A stretch of 64,000 bases of DNA from Centrapalus pauciflorus (lineage: Eukaryota > Streptophyta > Magnoliopsida > Asterales > Asteraceae), in the NCBI GenBank assembly GCA_020465985.1, contig JAANYP010002824.1:62001-126000 (forward strand), in the 5' to 3' direction. Shown piece by piece: positions 45,881 through 58,700 of this stretch (positions within the stretch are counted from its first letter, which is position 1; each line of letters opens with the position of its first letter). The notes under the pieces were generated by a model. It made no database searches, was not told the origin of the DNA, and was given only the letters and a program-made list of their open reading frames with translations. The position numbers and the translations under genes were made by a program.

Positions 45881-47957
45881 ATCTGCACATTAATAAATAA
45901 AATATATTAGAAGTGCATAACAAAAATGAAGCTTGAATAAATCCAAATTTGTTTTATTTGGAAATTATGTAAGTTCAAAATCCAACACATATGAATTTCT
46001 ACAAGTTTGACGTTAAAATAATGTAAACATTTCGATTTTAATAATAAACTCGAATGACATGTTCGAATTTGACTTGAATAAGAGTTTGCTGACATGTTCG
46101 AATTTAATAACAAATTCGAACTAGATGAACAAAGTCGAAGTCGGTCACTGTCAAACACAAATCCAAAATTTAAACCATATTAGACTTAGAAAATAGTATT
46201 CACTAGTCCTAGTAGGTTCTAATCAAAGATATTTGTAACTTATTTGAAGTTTCACCAGTTAAACTTTGTGATTTTGACTCACAAAGTTCAAAACCCTTAA
46301 AACCTCAAAATTAGTCGATTTTTGATCAATTTGAGTCCAAAACTACCTAAATCTTGTAATATAATGATGGTTATACCTAGATTTGGTTGTAGAATCGAAC
46401 ACACGTGAACAAAACTTCGAGGAATAGTTGAAAGTTCGAAACGGCAAGTTCGAAGAATAAAGTCGAAATCGCACTGAGCAAGTTCGAAGAAGGAAATTCG
46501 AATGTAGGTGACATTAATGAGTCACTATTGACCTTTATAAACTAAATACCTTCGAACTTGTATTAAATTTGAATTTACTGACAGTTTCAAATGTCAATTC
46601 GAATTTGTCTTAAATTCGAACATTACTTGAAAATTTTGAAAATCTTTGAATAAAATTCAACTTTTTCGTGTAACGGAACAAACCATGCAAAATTTATTTA
46701 CACTAAGCACAAGATTTTCACGCAATGTTTGTTTGTTCAACTAAAAATGCATCCTCAGACACTTTGACCTTTTTCCTAAATAAAATAAAATAATAAAAAA
46801 TTAAATAAAATGAAGTAAAATAAAAAAAAAATGAAGTAAAGTTTTGAACAAAATTTAAAACTTAAACTAATCTACAATACTTTTAAATTTACATCCTATA
46901 CTACCAGAATATTTTTAGCGAGAAAGTTTAAGAAAGCTTCAATCAGATAGCGGTGTAAAATACACACTTTCAGTATCTTACTTTCATACTTAGTAATTTT
47001 TTATTCCTTTGATTGTTTGTCGTGATACACATTACAAGGCGATTGTTGGTATTATTTTCCCTTTAAACATGTTACACTTTGGAATATCCCTTTGCCTTTT
47101 CATTTATCAAGAAATTTCCTTACGTGCCTCATACTTAGACATACTTTTATGATAAAGGCATACACACAATGATTATAACTTTCCGGTATTGCAAATTTTC
47201 TTTAAAAGGCAAACGTTGGACACAGTTCTATATTTACATAGAACAAAGTGTCTTAGTTTGTCTTAAAATTTATTTTAAAGCTAGCAAGACAGCGGTAACA
47301 GGTCTGTACCGACGCACAATAAAGCGACTTATCTTGCTAACTCGAGTCAAACCAGAGGCAACAGGTCTGTACTTACGTACAACAGAGTTACTTGTTTTGA
47401 CTCTCAATTCAGTATCATGATTTTTCTATTCATTTCTTTTCTTTAAGATGTATCTGATGTTGCTATACATTCCCTAGAAAATTCGCATACCTCATTTAGA
47501 ATCAATGTCTGTATGTCTCTAACATAAAAATAAAGACCATTTGGTCATACATCTAAGTTAGTGACACGTCTGACTTTTTCTTAAATATTTTATTAGCCTT
47601 GAGATTACCTTTGTGTATTATGCCTACCAACACATCAAACTAGAAATGTATATCACTTAGAGTTTCAGGTGCATTATGTGTGAAAGCTTAAAACTTAGGA
47701 TTGTATCAACTGTGCTAATTTTCGTCACTTTTAACCTATGTATCTAAGACTTAACTCATTTTCTGATATTCTCTTCTTTTTTTTTTCTTTTTATGGTTTT
47801 CTCACTTTTTTTTCTTTTGTTTTTCATAAATAAGAGACAAAAAATAAACTAACCTACTAACTTATTATAAAAATAAATTCTTCTAAGCTACTAAACATAC
47901 AATAAAAAGAAAGAAATTCTACTGCTATAAAAAGAAATAAATTCTACTAAGGTCAAT
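45881..47957 (-). other. Spacer between pol and ORF3 of copia G
   Basis: 2.08 kb without a coding frame. It contains TTCGAA motifs (about 46045-46620), a T/C-rich tract (about 47770-47825) and three tandem stem-loop units at about 47205-47410. Much of it aligns by eye with 55015-56660 of copia K, so it is a real part of the element. Probably leader or promoter for ORF3. Confidence 0.65.
47205..47410 (-). repeat. Triple stem-loop array in copia G spacer
   Basis: Three units of about 65-70 bp, each with a small hairpin. TTCTAT/ATAGAA (47226-47231, 47238-47243) and TGTAC/GTACA (47368-47372, 47377-47381) are perfect stems; the middle unit is partly decayed. The equivalent array in K is at about 56325-56515. 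Confidence 0.6.
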
Positions 47958-49462
47958 TTACTCTGGATTACGCATTCCGTTTAGTTGAACTAACAACTCA
48001 AAACGTGACTTATCAAAAGCTTTGGTAAATAAATCAGCATTATTATCTTCCGTTGCCACTTTTATCATCTTAATTAAATTCTTTTCAGCACAATCACGTA
48101 TAAAGTGGCGTCTTATGTCTATGTGCTTGGTTTTACTGTGTTTAACTGGATTATTGGTTATTGCAATAGTTGACTGGTTATCTAACATAATAGGAGTATG
48201 AGTATAAGTCAACCCGTAATCCCGAAATTGTTGTTGTATCCACAAAACCTGTGAACAGCAACTACCAGCAGCAACATATTCGGCCTCGCACGTTGACACG
48301 GCTACCGAGGTCTGTTTCTTGCATTGCCAGGAAACGAGTCTCCCTCCAAGGAACTGACAACCTCTAGTTGTTGACTTGCGATTCAAGCTGCATCCTCCAT
48401 AGTCTGAATCCGTGAATGCCTCCAATTCTAGATCACCATCTGCGTGATACCAAAGTCTCATATTCGGTTTCGACTTGAGGTATCTTAGTATCCAGTTCAC
48501 AGCTTTCATGTGCATCTCTTTTGGATTAGATTGAAACCTAGCACAAATACATACAGCAAACCTAATGTCAGGTCTAGAAGCAGTTAAATACATAAGTGAT
48601 CCTATCATGGCCCGATATACCGTCGGATCCACATCGGTATCACTTTCTGTACCCGGTTCGAGATTGTGATTCACTTGAATCGGTGTGCTGAAGTGAGCTG
48701 TCAGCTTGGTTCCTTCCATCCCGAAGCGTTCTATAATGACGTAGACATACTTCATCTGATGAATAAACATGCCCTCCTTCCTCTGTTCGACTTGCAAACC
48801 CAGAAAGAAATTTAACTCACCCATCCCACTCATCTCAAATTTAGACTTCATCACCTTTTCAAAGTCTTTGCACATCTGCTCGTCTGATGACCCGAAAATG
48901 ATATCATCGACGTACATTTATACCAAGATGAAATGTTCACCTTTTCTTTTCACAAACAGCGTACTATCTATTCTCCCTCTTTCAAACCCGTTGTCTAAAA
49001 GATGATTAGATAGTGTCTCGTACCACGCCCTTGGTGCTTGATGTAGTCCATACAAAGCCTTATCAAGCCGATACACTCTGTCTGGATACTTCGGATCTTT
49101 TAACCTCGGCGGCTGTTCCACATACACCAGTTCCTTCACTTTCCCATAAAGAAAAGCTCTCTTTACATCAAGTTGATAAATCTTAAAACCTTTGAAGGAA
49201 GCAAAATCTAGAAAGAAACAGATTGCTTCAAGCCTTGCCACTGGCGCGAACACTTCATTGTAATCGATTCCTTCTTCTTGGTTGAAACTCTTTACCACAA
49301 GCCTTGCTTTGTTGCGAGTCACTATACCCCGATCATCTCTCTTGCACTTAAAAACCCACTTGGTTGCTATTGCAACTTCTCCTCGAGGTAACGGAACTAA
49401 CTCCCACACTTCAAGTTTCCTAAACTGTGAATGTTCTTCCTGCATCGCTTCAACCCAAGAGT
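47958..49462 (-). pseudogene. Copia G RT and RNase H
   Basis: Reads WVEAMQEE... from the truncation, with WVFKCKRDD, DVKRAFLYG, YGLHQAPRAWY and, after an in-frame TAA at 48918-48920 (CAA in B), MYVDDIIFGSS. RNase H has LEAFTDSDYGG, CEAEYVAA and the complete C-terminus ending GMRNPE. That ending shows what copia B has lost. Frame otherwise open for 319 codons. Confidence 0.9.
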
Positions 49463-49467
49463 TTACA

Positions 49468-50220
49468 AAGGAGAGTGTTCTAAATCTTCGAAACCCTCGG
49501 TTTCCAAAAGGAACAAGATTTTATCAAAGTCCTCAAAGAATCCTCCTCGCCCAGGAACATTCTCCAGTTCTAGGTCTTCTCAACGTAGAAACTCAGATTG
49601 TTTTTTACCTACAGATCATGCTATGAGAATTCCTAAAATAACACCTCTTGATTTTCAAAACTTCTTCGTCAAAAAGGCAGTTGTGCCTGAATCTTTTGTG
49701 AAAATCGATAGCAGTGTTAGTGTGCCGCTAAAGGATGTTGGATGTAATACATTGAAATACTCTTTTTGCAATCTGTTTCAATTACCTCCAAATATTTTTC
49801 GACGTGCTGTTCATGAAATGACTATTTTTGTACCTTATCCTGAAAAACAAAAACGCCGCCAATCTAAGAAAACAAAAGGGCAAGTGCTTGCCTCATCGCT
49901 TCCTGACAAATTGGAAAAACCATCGCCAAAGGCAATGTATAAGGCATTTCCAAAATCACCAAAGCCAAAGGTAGTTCCATTACCTAAGTTCGTTTCAAAA
50001 CCGGTTGGACCCGTATACAAATGGGTTCAAAAGGTTCTGCATCTAGACATGTATCAAATGTTAAATGGATTTCTATTGTTGTGTTGTTACATGATGAAGG
50101 AAATCCAAAATCTAACAAGAAAGGACCCATCTTTCGATGGGTACCAAAAGTGGTTTAACTTTATTGAGACATCCTCCTTGACTAGTGATATAATTGATTA
50201 CACCAGGATCAACATATAAC
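49468..50220 (+). pseudogene. Copia gag remnant N, piece 3
   Basis: The frame continues KGECSKSSKPSV... in phase with piece 2 across copia G. It is basic and K/S/P-rich with a GPVYKWVQK motif. A frameshift after about 50040 moves the real reading to another frame, which ends FRWVPKVV and a stop near 50150. The gag/pol border motif WVPK is the same as in E and B. The open frame from 49431 upstream of 49468 belongs to copia G in antisense. Confidence 0.6.
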
Positions 50221-51417
50221 CCAACATATAACCCAACAAACAACATGCAATTTAAAATTGATAAACTTAACACAGTTTTAAGTAGCTCCACACCAAAGAA
50301 ATGTATACGTCTATAGTGACATAGTCTAACTATTACAACATCATAAATTGTTTTGAAAGCATAAAATCCCAGCCTCAAAGTTATATCGTCCATGTACTAA
50401 ATAGCTTCTAAGGTCACCGAGAATTTGAAATGAAATGCCTAAGAGGAAGGTCCAGCTACACCTTTGCCTTTGCCTTAAAAATTAAAAGTCAACGGGTAAG
50501 CTAATGCTTAAACAGATAACAGATTAAATATTCAACAATTATTTCTTTACAAACTATTGTGAAAACGGGCAGTGCAAGCCCCGTTAAAAGTGAAAATCAG
50601 GCAGTGCAAGCATAGGGTTTGGCAGTTCAAAATGCGGATCGGGGATATGTCGAACCTGACCTGGAATGTAAAGTGGATGATCAGTCCCCGACAGTGGCTT
50701 GATGTCAGTCCCAGTCCAGGTCGCATTAGATTATGAAGTAATAATCATGCAGTGCAAGCATGAATTATAAGATTGAATTTCAATAGAACGTTGGCTACAT
50801 GTTTGTCACATAAAAAGTACTAGTATGCATCAAAACAATGAGTCATATGTGAGTGCCAATTGATGTATATTGAACAATATGAACATGCCATTGAAAATTG
50901 AAAAGTGAATGCAAAAACAATAAATGTTTGAATAATAATCTACTACTCACAGTGGTTTTATATTGCAAATTGGCTCTGAATCAATGTGTGTTAAACAACA
51001 CCACAAAGATCCTATTATCTCAGTGTAATAGTGTATCAATGTCAGTATCTGTTTAAAACTTAATTCTGAAAAGTTAAGTAAATAGAACTGAAATTCATAC
51101 CACATCCGAATTTTGGATGAACCCGAAATCCGGATGGCCCGAGGTCCCATCCTTAGTCTTTCTAAATGTAACCCCATCCGAAATTCGGTTGAGACTAGAT
51201 CCGAAATATGGATGAACTTATGGTCTGAAATAGCATCATGACTTAGTGACTTTTCTAAGAATTTCCATACAAAATTGTGTATGGTCTGAACTCGGATATG
51301 ATTCGAAATTGGATGGATCTGATTTGAAAGTAGTTCCGAAATTCGGATAATCCGAATTTCATACTTACATTTTTACTTATTTTCTAAATTTCACTTCGAT
51401 AATTTTATGCATGTTTG
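50221..51417 (-). repeat. Diverged gypsy LTR M, minus strand
   Basis: No coding frame. Landmarks match the LTR of gypsy I in order: AAGGTCC-GCT block (about 50440), GGGTAAGCTAATGCTTA (about 50495), a GC-rich block (about 50640-50720), TACTCACAGTGG (about 50943) and GTTAAACAACACCACA (about 50988). From about 51100 to 51360 it carries repeats of a palindromic TCCGAAATTCGGAT type, at the place where D and I have the TTCGAA array. The left edge is unclear; the right edge is cut by copia K. Confidence 0.6.
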
Positions 51418-51988
51418 TGTAAGGTGGCGTACCTACGGATCCTATCTTGATGCGACGCCTTCCAACGAGTGCGGAATCCTCGTGAGCGTTTTGACGGAAA
51501 GACCACGCACACGAAACACGGAGACACACACGATGATAGACGAACACTAGAAAGTCCCGACACGTGATTCTCTCAAAGAATAAACACAAAATCGCCTTGC
51601 ATGTTCGAGATCGCCTCTGCCTTAAACTCTGATCGAATTTTTCAGAAGTTGTTAATTAAAACGAATTAACCCATAATTATAACCCTTGATTCGAACATGG
51701 TGTGGACAAGTTCTACCAGGCCCAAGGCCCTTCAAACTTGTCCTCTATAAGTTCGAACCAGTGACTTTGAACTTATCTTTGAACTTATTTCTGAACTTAT
51801 CTTTGAACTTATGTTTGAACTTATTTTAAAACACCAAGTTCAAACATACATACAATCAATATCAAACATATATCAAATATATAACACACATACATCAAAC
51901 ACGTATTAATATGCAATTACGAACAAAATGACTATTACAAAATATCGACTATATTTAGAATCCTATCATCACACAGGATGCACTAACA
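51418..51988 (-). repeat. 3' LTR of copia K
   Basis: 571 bp. Minus strand starts TGTTAGTGCATCCTG and ends CACCTTACA. Related to the LTRs of B and G but clearly diverged. Confidence 0.88.
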
Positions 51989-52001
51989 GACTCCCCCTTG
52001 A
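51989..52001 (-). promoter_or_regulatory. Polypurine tract of copia K
   Basis: Minus-strand GTCAAGGGGGAGTC next to the LTR. The flanking inverted repeat is kept, with one mismatch in the LTR arm (CTATCATCA). Confidence 0.82.
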
Positions 52002-52028
52002 CGATAGCTTCTAATATATATATTTTGT

Positions 52029-54993
52029 CTAAGTACTAGAACTATATAAACTTCTACCAGCGTACAATCCCTGATCTATACAAACTCTAACTACTTCCTG
52101 GAACTTCCTGCCTTCTGATCTCGAGCCTTCATGAAAGAAAATCGGCTGATCATGAAGTTTTCTCAGGTCGTCCATAGGTAAGTTGATCAGATGCAGTGTG
52201 TCGTATACTCTCAAAACTACTTTGTCCTCGTAGTCCTTCATCACTACTTTCACCTTCTCATTGTCAACATACAACCACTTCATGTTTCTCAGTACGACCT
52301 GTGGCATTGACCTCATCGGCACTTTCTTGAGGCATCGGACTGGCTTCTAAACCATCCTAGCCCAAGGCTTTCCAGTGTGGGGATCTATTCTTGACAGATC
52401 TTCAACTATTTTACCTGATCTTGGCTTAATCCTTTCAAATCTTCTAGATCTACCCTCCCTTCGTATAATCTTAGCAACACTTCAGCATATGGGTCGTCTC
52501 CTCGATTGGTCAGTTCTTTCCAAGCCAACTCTTTCACTTCACACTTGGGCAGTGTGTTGAAAACCTTCAAAGTTTTCCTCAAGTATTGAAAGCCATCTCT
52601 TCTCTTCAGCATGAATAGATGCAGTTCTCTATCAAAGAACCAGCTCAGTATTCCTCCTGAGAGATTTCCAGGACTTGACACTCTCATTCTCTTCTTCATC
52701 TTCACATCTGTCTTCTTTTCTTCCTTCCTGGACCATAGCTTTATCAGAACTTCTCTAGTTTGCTCCTTTTCAGCTAGTTCAGGTTTCGATTCATCTGTGT
52801 ACGCTAGGTTAAGCTCAACCATATCGATCACATTCTGCTCATTATGATTATAATGTTCAGTTATAGGTTGTTTTGGGATGAGTACTTCATCAACATTGTC
52901 ATCCTCGTCTTCTGCAATCTCGTCATCCGACTTCCAATCCTCCATCTCTTCAGGAACAAACTCTCCTTCCTCCAAGTCTTCTTGATCAAAATCAAAGTCA
53001 TCTTGATCATCAAGATCCATTAAAGCTTCAAGCGTATCATGTTCAGCAATCTTTGAAGCTTCTCCTTTGCCTCCTTCTCTCACACCCGACTGACTAGGCT
53101 CCCACTGAATTTGAGCTTGCTGAGCAGTCTTCTGAGAAAGATCTGCTAGCTCACTCTCTCTTTCAGCATCTGGATCATTTCCTGAGTCATCTTCTATCCT
53201 CACATCAGCTTCCTTGCAACTACTCTCCCCTGAGCTTGCAGAATTTTCAATAACTGCTCTAGGAGAGTTTTCATTGCCTTCATCTCAGACACTTGATTAG
53301 CTACTTCAGCATTTTCTTGCTCAAGTCTGGCATTACGTGCTTGAAGCTCTTTCACTGCTGTTGACAGTTGAAAAATTTGGACTGTTTGGAAGTCCACCTT
53401 TCCTTTCAGCTCTGTGAACCGCTGATTGTCAGTGAATGTAGTTGATGTTGATGGAGTGGAGTGGAGTGGAGTGGAGGTTGATTGAGCAGCCGTTAACACA
53501 GGCTCAGGAGTATAAGTTGATGGAGCTCCCTGCATGAATCTACGTCGCCTCGCCTTATGCCTAGGCACGAGTGGAACTTCTTCTTCCTCTTCAAAATCAG
53601 AGCCTTCTTCCTCTTCATCTCTACCTGCTTGTCTTCTCATTTTTTGTCTACTGACCATTAGTCTCGATCCATAGCTGCCAATTCTGACAGCCGGATCAAC
53701 AGCTTCAACAGCTTCTGCTTCCTTAGAACTAGAATCAGAGTCAGACTCGGAGCCGGTCTCTGCTTGACCCTCAGCCTCAGTATGCATTCTTTCTCCTTCT
53801 TCAACCTGGACTTCTGTGTCCATATACTAAGCTTCAGATGGCTGGTATTCATCAGTCTCTTTAAAAATATCAATGAACTCAGTCAGTGGGTCTAAAACAT
53901 CCCGAACCAGTTGTTTAGCAACATTTTGCTCCAGTGATGTCCCTTGCGCCCATATTTGTTCTAGAGTTTGCGCCCTCTGATCAAAATGGGGGGACGAACT
54001 CGATGGGCCTGCAGCGTTCGTGGATGGACCAGCTGTAGTCGATTCTTATTGTTGGCGAGAAGATGGCCTAGTTACCGGAGCTCGTCTAGCCGGAGCTCTT
54101 TGCCTCTGACGTTGTTGTTGTTGTTGTTGTGGTTGCTGCTGTTGTTGTTGGTGGTGGTCTTGCTGATGCATAACTTCACCTGCCCAGTTATCACCCTCTG
54201 GAGCTACAAAAGAGAGGTCAATAACGGCCTCGAACAGAGGTGCCACTTGTGGCCTGATCTGCTCTGCTTTTCTTGCATTATGAGTCTGGCAGTTAGCGAA
54301 AATCCTCTTGTCAATTACGGCCACGCCATTTGTAACCGGAAGTTGTGGCAAATTAGGCAAAAAGTGGCGGATAATCATCATTGCGAATCGAGGATACATC
54401 AAAAAGCATTCCCTTACCGGAGTTGTGATTTGGTGCACAAACTCCCCAAAGCACATTTCAGAAAAACTGAATCGCTTGTTGTATACTAAGGCAATCAACG
54501 CCGATTGCATCTTGGACACCATAGTATCAAAACCGACCTTCTTCGGCGCAAAACATACCATTATGACATGCACCAGATAACGCCATTGGCCAATCACGCC
54601 ACTCTTCATATATGAGGCCTTAGTAATGTCTTGGTCGTATCCCATTCGCAAAAACGCCGCTTGCCTGATATGTAGCGGGAAATCTATAGGCCCCGCCTCT
54701 TGGTCTTCCGATCCTAGCCGTAGGATTTGCCGTAACATATCTGCTGAAAATACGATTGGTTGTCCCCCAACTCTTGTTATTAGAACTGTTGGTGTCACTG
54801 AGCAATCCACTTGGAGATGCTCTTAAAATTGACGTACATAAGGCAGAATGATTTGCAGGTTATGAGTCAAAGCATACGAGACTCGCGACTGAGTCAGAAA
54901 GTCGACCATATGCCGGTACAGCTGAGCTTCGGGTAATTCACTATCCACAGACATAACCATGTTATGTTTATTATAGAAAGCCCGATCACCCAT
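52029..54993 (-). pseudogene. Copia K ORF3, broken
   Basis: ATG 54993-54991 begins MGDRAFYNKHNM, as in G. The N-terminal domain is open except for TAA 54823-54825. A long Q/H-rich run (about 54110-54170) follows, then TAA 54046-54048, an acidic region, coiled coil (about 53270-53440) and the C-terminal domain in two frames (53203-52406 and 52322-52029), ending YSSST as in B. The N-terminal domain looks about three-quarters identical to that of B by eye. A (GGAGT)n short repeat lies at about 53453-53476. Confidence 0.82.
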
Positions 54994-56660
54994 ATCTACA
55001 CACAGAAACAACAACCAATATTAATAATTGAAAAATAAAATGAAACTTGTTTATTTCAAATTTGCATAATTTCAAACTTACATAAGTTCGAAATTCAACA
55101 CATTCGAATTTATACAAGTTCGAATTTATTTTAAAACATTCGAATTTAAACAAATTCTAGGATTATGTTCGAACTTGACTGTCTTCGAACTTGTAGATAT
55201 TTCAACGAGTTCGAACTTGTGACAAGTTCAAACATGAAGAACATGTTCGAAGTCGGACATTTTCGAACAAAAATCCAAGATCTTAACACCATTTGACTTA
55301 AAAAATACTATAGTCTAGTCCTATTGGGTCCTAATCGAAGTTATATGTGTTTTATTTGAACTTTTACTAGTTAAAACTTGTCATTTTAAAACACATAGTT
55401 TAAACCCCTAAAACATCAAATAAACTCGATTTTTTGCCATAGTAAGGTCCTAAACTACCGAAACTTTGTTTAATAATGATTATTATACCTAAGTATGTGA
55501 GTAGGATCGAGAAAAGTGTGCAAAACTTCATGGAATAGGAAGAAAATCGAATGCGACAAGTTCGAAGGAACAAGTTCGAAATCGCCAGACAAGTTCGAAT
55601 TAATAAAATCGAAGGTAGGCGCCTTAAATGACGACTGTTGACCTATTTATACCAACTACCTTCGAACTTGCAATATGTTCGAATTTCCTGACAAATTTGA
55701 AGGTTAGTTTGAATTTGTCTGTCATTCGAATTGGAGGAAAATTTTGAAAATACTTGAATAAAATTCAACTTTTCAACTTTTTCGTGAAACGGAATTTTTC
55801 AAACCTTGCAAAGTCATTCACACCAAGCTACAGATTTTCACGCAATACTTGTTTATTCAACCAAAACTGTATCCTAGTAACTTTAACCTTTTTCCTACTT
55901 AGAATTAAAGTAAAGTAAAATAAAATAAAATAGAATAAAATAAAGTAAATTTTGAATAAAATTTAAACTTTAAGTTACTCAAAACTACTTTTAATTATTT
56001 ACAACCTTAACCAAACAGAATATTTTTGTGAAAAAGTCAAAGAAAGGTTCAATCAGATAGCGATGTCAATATGTACTTTCAGTATTACACTTTCACACTT
56101 AGGAATTTTTTGAGTCCTTTGTTTGTTTGTCGTGAAATACATACCAAGTCGATTGTCCGTATGATTTTCCTTTTAAACATTTTACACTTTGGAATATCCC
56201 TTGGCCTTTTTGTTTATCAAGAAACTATCTTACGTGTCCCATACTTAGACATACTTCTATAATTAAGGCAGACACACAATGATTATAAGTTTTCGGTATT
56301 GCAAATTTTCTTTAAAAGGCAAACGTCGGACACAGTTATGTATTTACATACAACAGAGTGTCTTAGTTTATCATAAAGTTTATTTAAAGCTAGCAAGACA
56401 GCGGTGACAAGTCTGTACTTACGTACAACAAATCGACTTATCTTGCTAGCTCGAATCAAAACAGAGGTGACAGGTCTTTACTTACATACAACAAAATGAC
56501 TTGTTTTGACTCTGTCTTTTTATCAAAATTTTTCTTTTCTTGTCTTTTCTTTAAGATGTATTTGATGTTGCTATATATCCCGCAGAAAAATTGCATACCT
56601 CGTTTAGAATCATTGTCTGTATGTCTCTAACATAGAAATTAAGACCATTTGGTCATATAT
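54994..56660 (-). other. Spacer upstream of ORF3 in copia K
   Basis: Non-coding, 1.67 kb up to the gypsy I insertion. It shows the same landmarks as the G spacer: TTCGAA motifs (about 55085-55740), an AAAATAAAATA tract near 55915-55950 and the stem-loop array. A frame at 56071-56262 has no recognised domain. Confidence 0.6.
56325..56515 (-). repeat. Triple stem-loop array in copia K spacer
   Basis: Equivalent of 47205-47410. The middle unit has a perfect TGTAC/GTACA stem (56414-56418, 56423-56427) where G is decayed; the outer units keep weaker stems. Confidence 0.55.
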
Positions 56661-58664
56661 TGTGACACCCTTGCCACAACAACCACCAATTACAATACAC
56701 CCAGGATTGATCATCAACATGCAATAACATAATGATCTGATAACCTATTTTAAGTGCGGAAGCATTAAATACATAAATAAAGTAGTGCAATAGTGTCAAA
56801 CACCCTACAGTGCTATAAGGTACCAAGTCTAAGTCTACACACCCATTACAATTATTACAATCATCCAGAATGTATTACAACATTGTCTCATAACATAATT
56901 ACCGTTTAAATAGTTCCAAGTCTTCTAAATCTTCCTAAATGATCTAACTAGAAGGTCCGGCAGCTGATTTACCCTTTCCTGTAAAAATGAAGACAACTGA
57001 GGGGTAAGCGAATGCTTAGTGAATACACAGATTTACACATTTTATAAATCCTTATGATGCCCACAAGAGTAGCACCGACGACACACGTCGTGCACTCTCC
57101 ACGTACACAAAGTACGACCACACATGAGCCGTCGCTCTTATGAGCCCAAAGCTCGGCCTTTAAAACATACTACTGAGACAGACATAACATCGGGGATGAC
57201 ATACTGCCTACCGGACCTGGAGGGATCAGCTCCAGCATCATATAGAGCAGTAACATCAGAGTAACAGATGCGACCCACCGGTCCATCGTAGATGCACAAC
57301 AAACGGACGGACATGCATCAAATAAGAATGTGCATCTAAATCTACGCAAGTTAGTAGAATTCCAAACGAAAAATGAAGCAACATGTCTCAGCAGGCAAAA
57401 GCAATCATAAAGCAGATTTAAACATGCGAAATCATATGTACTCACAGTGGGTGCGTAATTAAACTTTTAACCAATTTTATTTCTCCTCGGGCTTTCAACC
57501 GGATCCACCAAGTACCCCACTGTGGGTTAAACAACACCACAAGGGACCTGTTATATTAATTACAACAATAGCTCGTATCAATAACCGTTTAAATCCATAA
57601 AATCAAGTTTCGTAAGTTTTGCAATATTTTTCCCCATTTCGGGTCCATGTCTAAATTCATACCATAATTAAGTTTGGGCTTATCTCATGTTCATATATTG
57701 TCCTTTGAGTAACCCTTGTCATTTTATGTGTTGTTTATGAGTTTCATTCAAAATACACGAGTTTATAGAGTAGATTTCTAAATTTTAGGCATTAAACTCG
57801 AATTTAATGGGTTAGATTCGAACCCACCATCAAATATGATGATAGATTCGAACTCCATGGTCAGATTCGAACCAAGCTTCGAATCTATGGATACATTCGA
57901 ACTCCCCCCCCCCCTCGAATCTAATGGTACACACTCGAATCTAGTACAAAACTCGAGTTTGTTCTTGCATTTCGACTCTGTTCTTGGTATATTCGAGTCT
58001 GTTCATCATTTCAGCTTAAATCCTTCATTTCTAAATCAAAAATCATGATTATGACAAGTATCATGCCTAGATTCGATTCTATTATGCATATACTATCACA
58101 TCCTAGCAATATTTCAAGCAAAACAAGCTCCAATTTACATAAAATGAAAGATTCGAATTCTAGTTTACTTCAAAACCGAAACAACAAACTTAAAACAGTC
58201 GATTCTTACCTCAATTCGTACGAAATCAGAAATCCGTTTACAGATTGTTGTAGTACTCCTCGAGATCTTTCTGTTGACGTATATATCTCGATAATCGGCC
58301 GGTCGGTTTGTGAAATAACTTAGAGAGATGTAGAGAGGAAATTCTAGAGAGAGAGTGTAGTGAGAGAGAGAGGAATGGAAAAATGAATATTTTTATCCTT
58401 TTTATTCACATTTTCACCATTTTTGCACATTTCACCCCTCGACCTAACCGGTTCCATAAAATACTGATTTACTCTTAAAATTATCATTAATAACTTTTAA
58501 TTTCTTAATATTCCATAACAATGATTCTGAGTTCAATTTTCTTAAAATAGCAACAAACTTTCTAAATATCCCAAATACATAATAATTGCTCAAATTTCAA
58601 CTTAAATATATATTTTTCCACTTAATTAACCAAAATACAATAAAATAAATCCGAGGATGTTACA
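56661..58664 (-). repeat. 3' LTR of gypsy I
   Basis: 2004 bp; minus strand TGTAACATCCTCGG...GTGTCACA. Contains the TTCGAA array (about 57795-58000), donor-like GAG|GTAAGAATC at 58209 and acceptor-like ATTTTTACAG ending at 56979, matching those in D. No clear TATA box remains at the position found in D. Confidence 0.92.
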
Positions 58665-58700
58665 GCATGGGCTCCACCACGCTCAACTTCGTCCTCGAAG

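Larger units (their letters stand above)
42302..49467 (-). mobile_element. Copia element G (B/K family), 5'-truncated, minus strand
   Basis: Reading right to left: RT (from WVEAMQEE), RNase H, a 2.1 kb spacer, ORF3, PPT and 3' LTR. The 5' LTR, gag, protease, integrase and the start of RT are missing. The flanks AAGGT (42297-42301) and AAGGA (49468-49472) differ at one base and sit at the same codon of remnant N. The right-hand junction, CAAGAG|TTTACA, therefore lies almost at the original insertion boundary. Confidence 0.88.
51418..56660 (-). mobile_element. Copia element K (B/G family), minus strand, cut by gypsy I
   Basis: 3' LTR, PPT, ORF3 and the pol-ORF3 spacer are present. At 56660 gypsy I begins and the rest of K would lie right of the window. 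K inserted into gypsy LTR M; the left target copy would be GTTTG (51413-51417). Confidence 0.85.
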
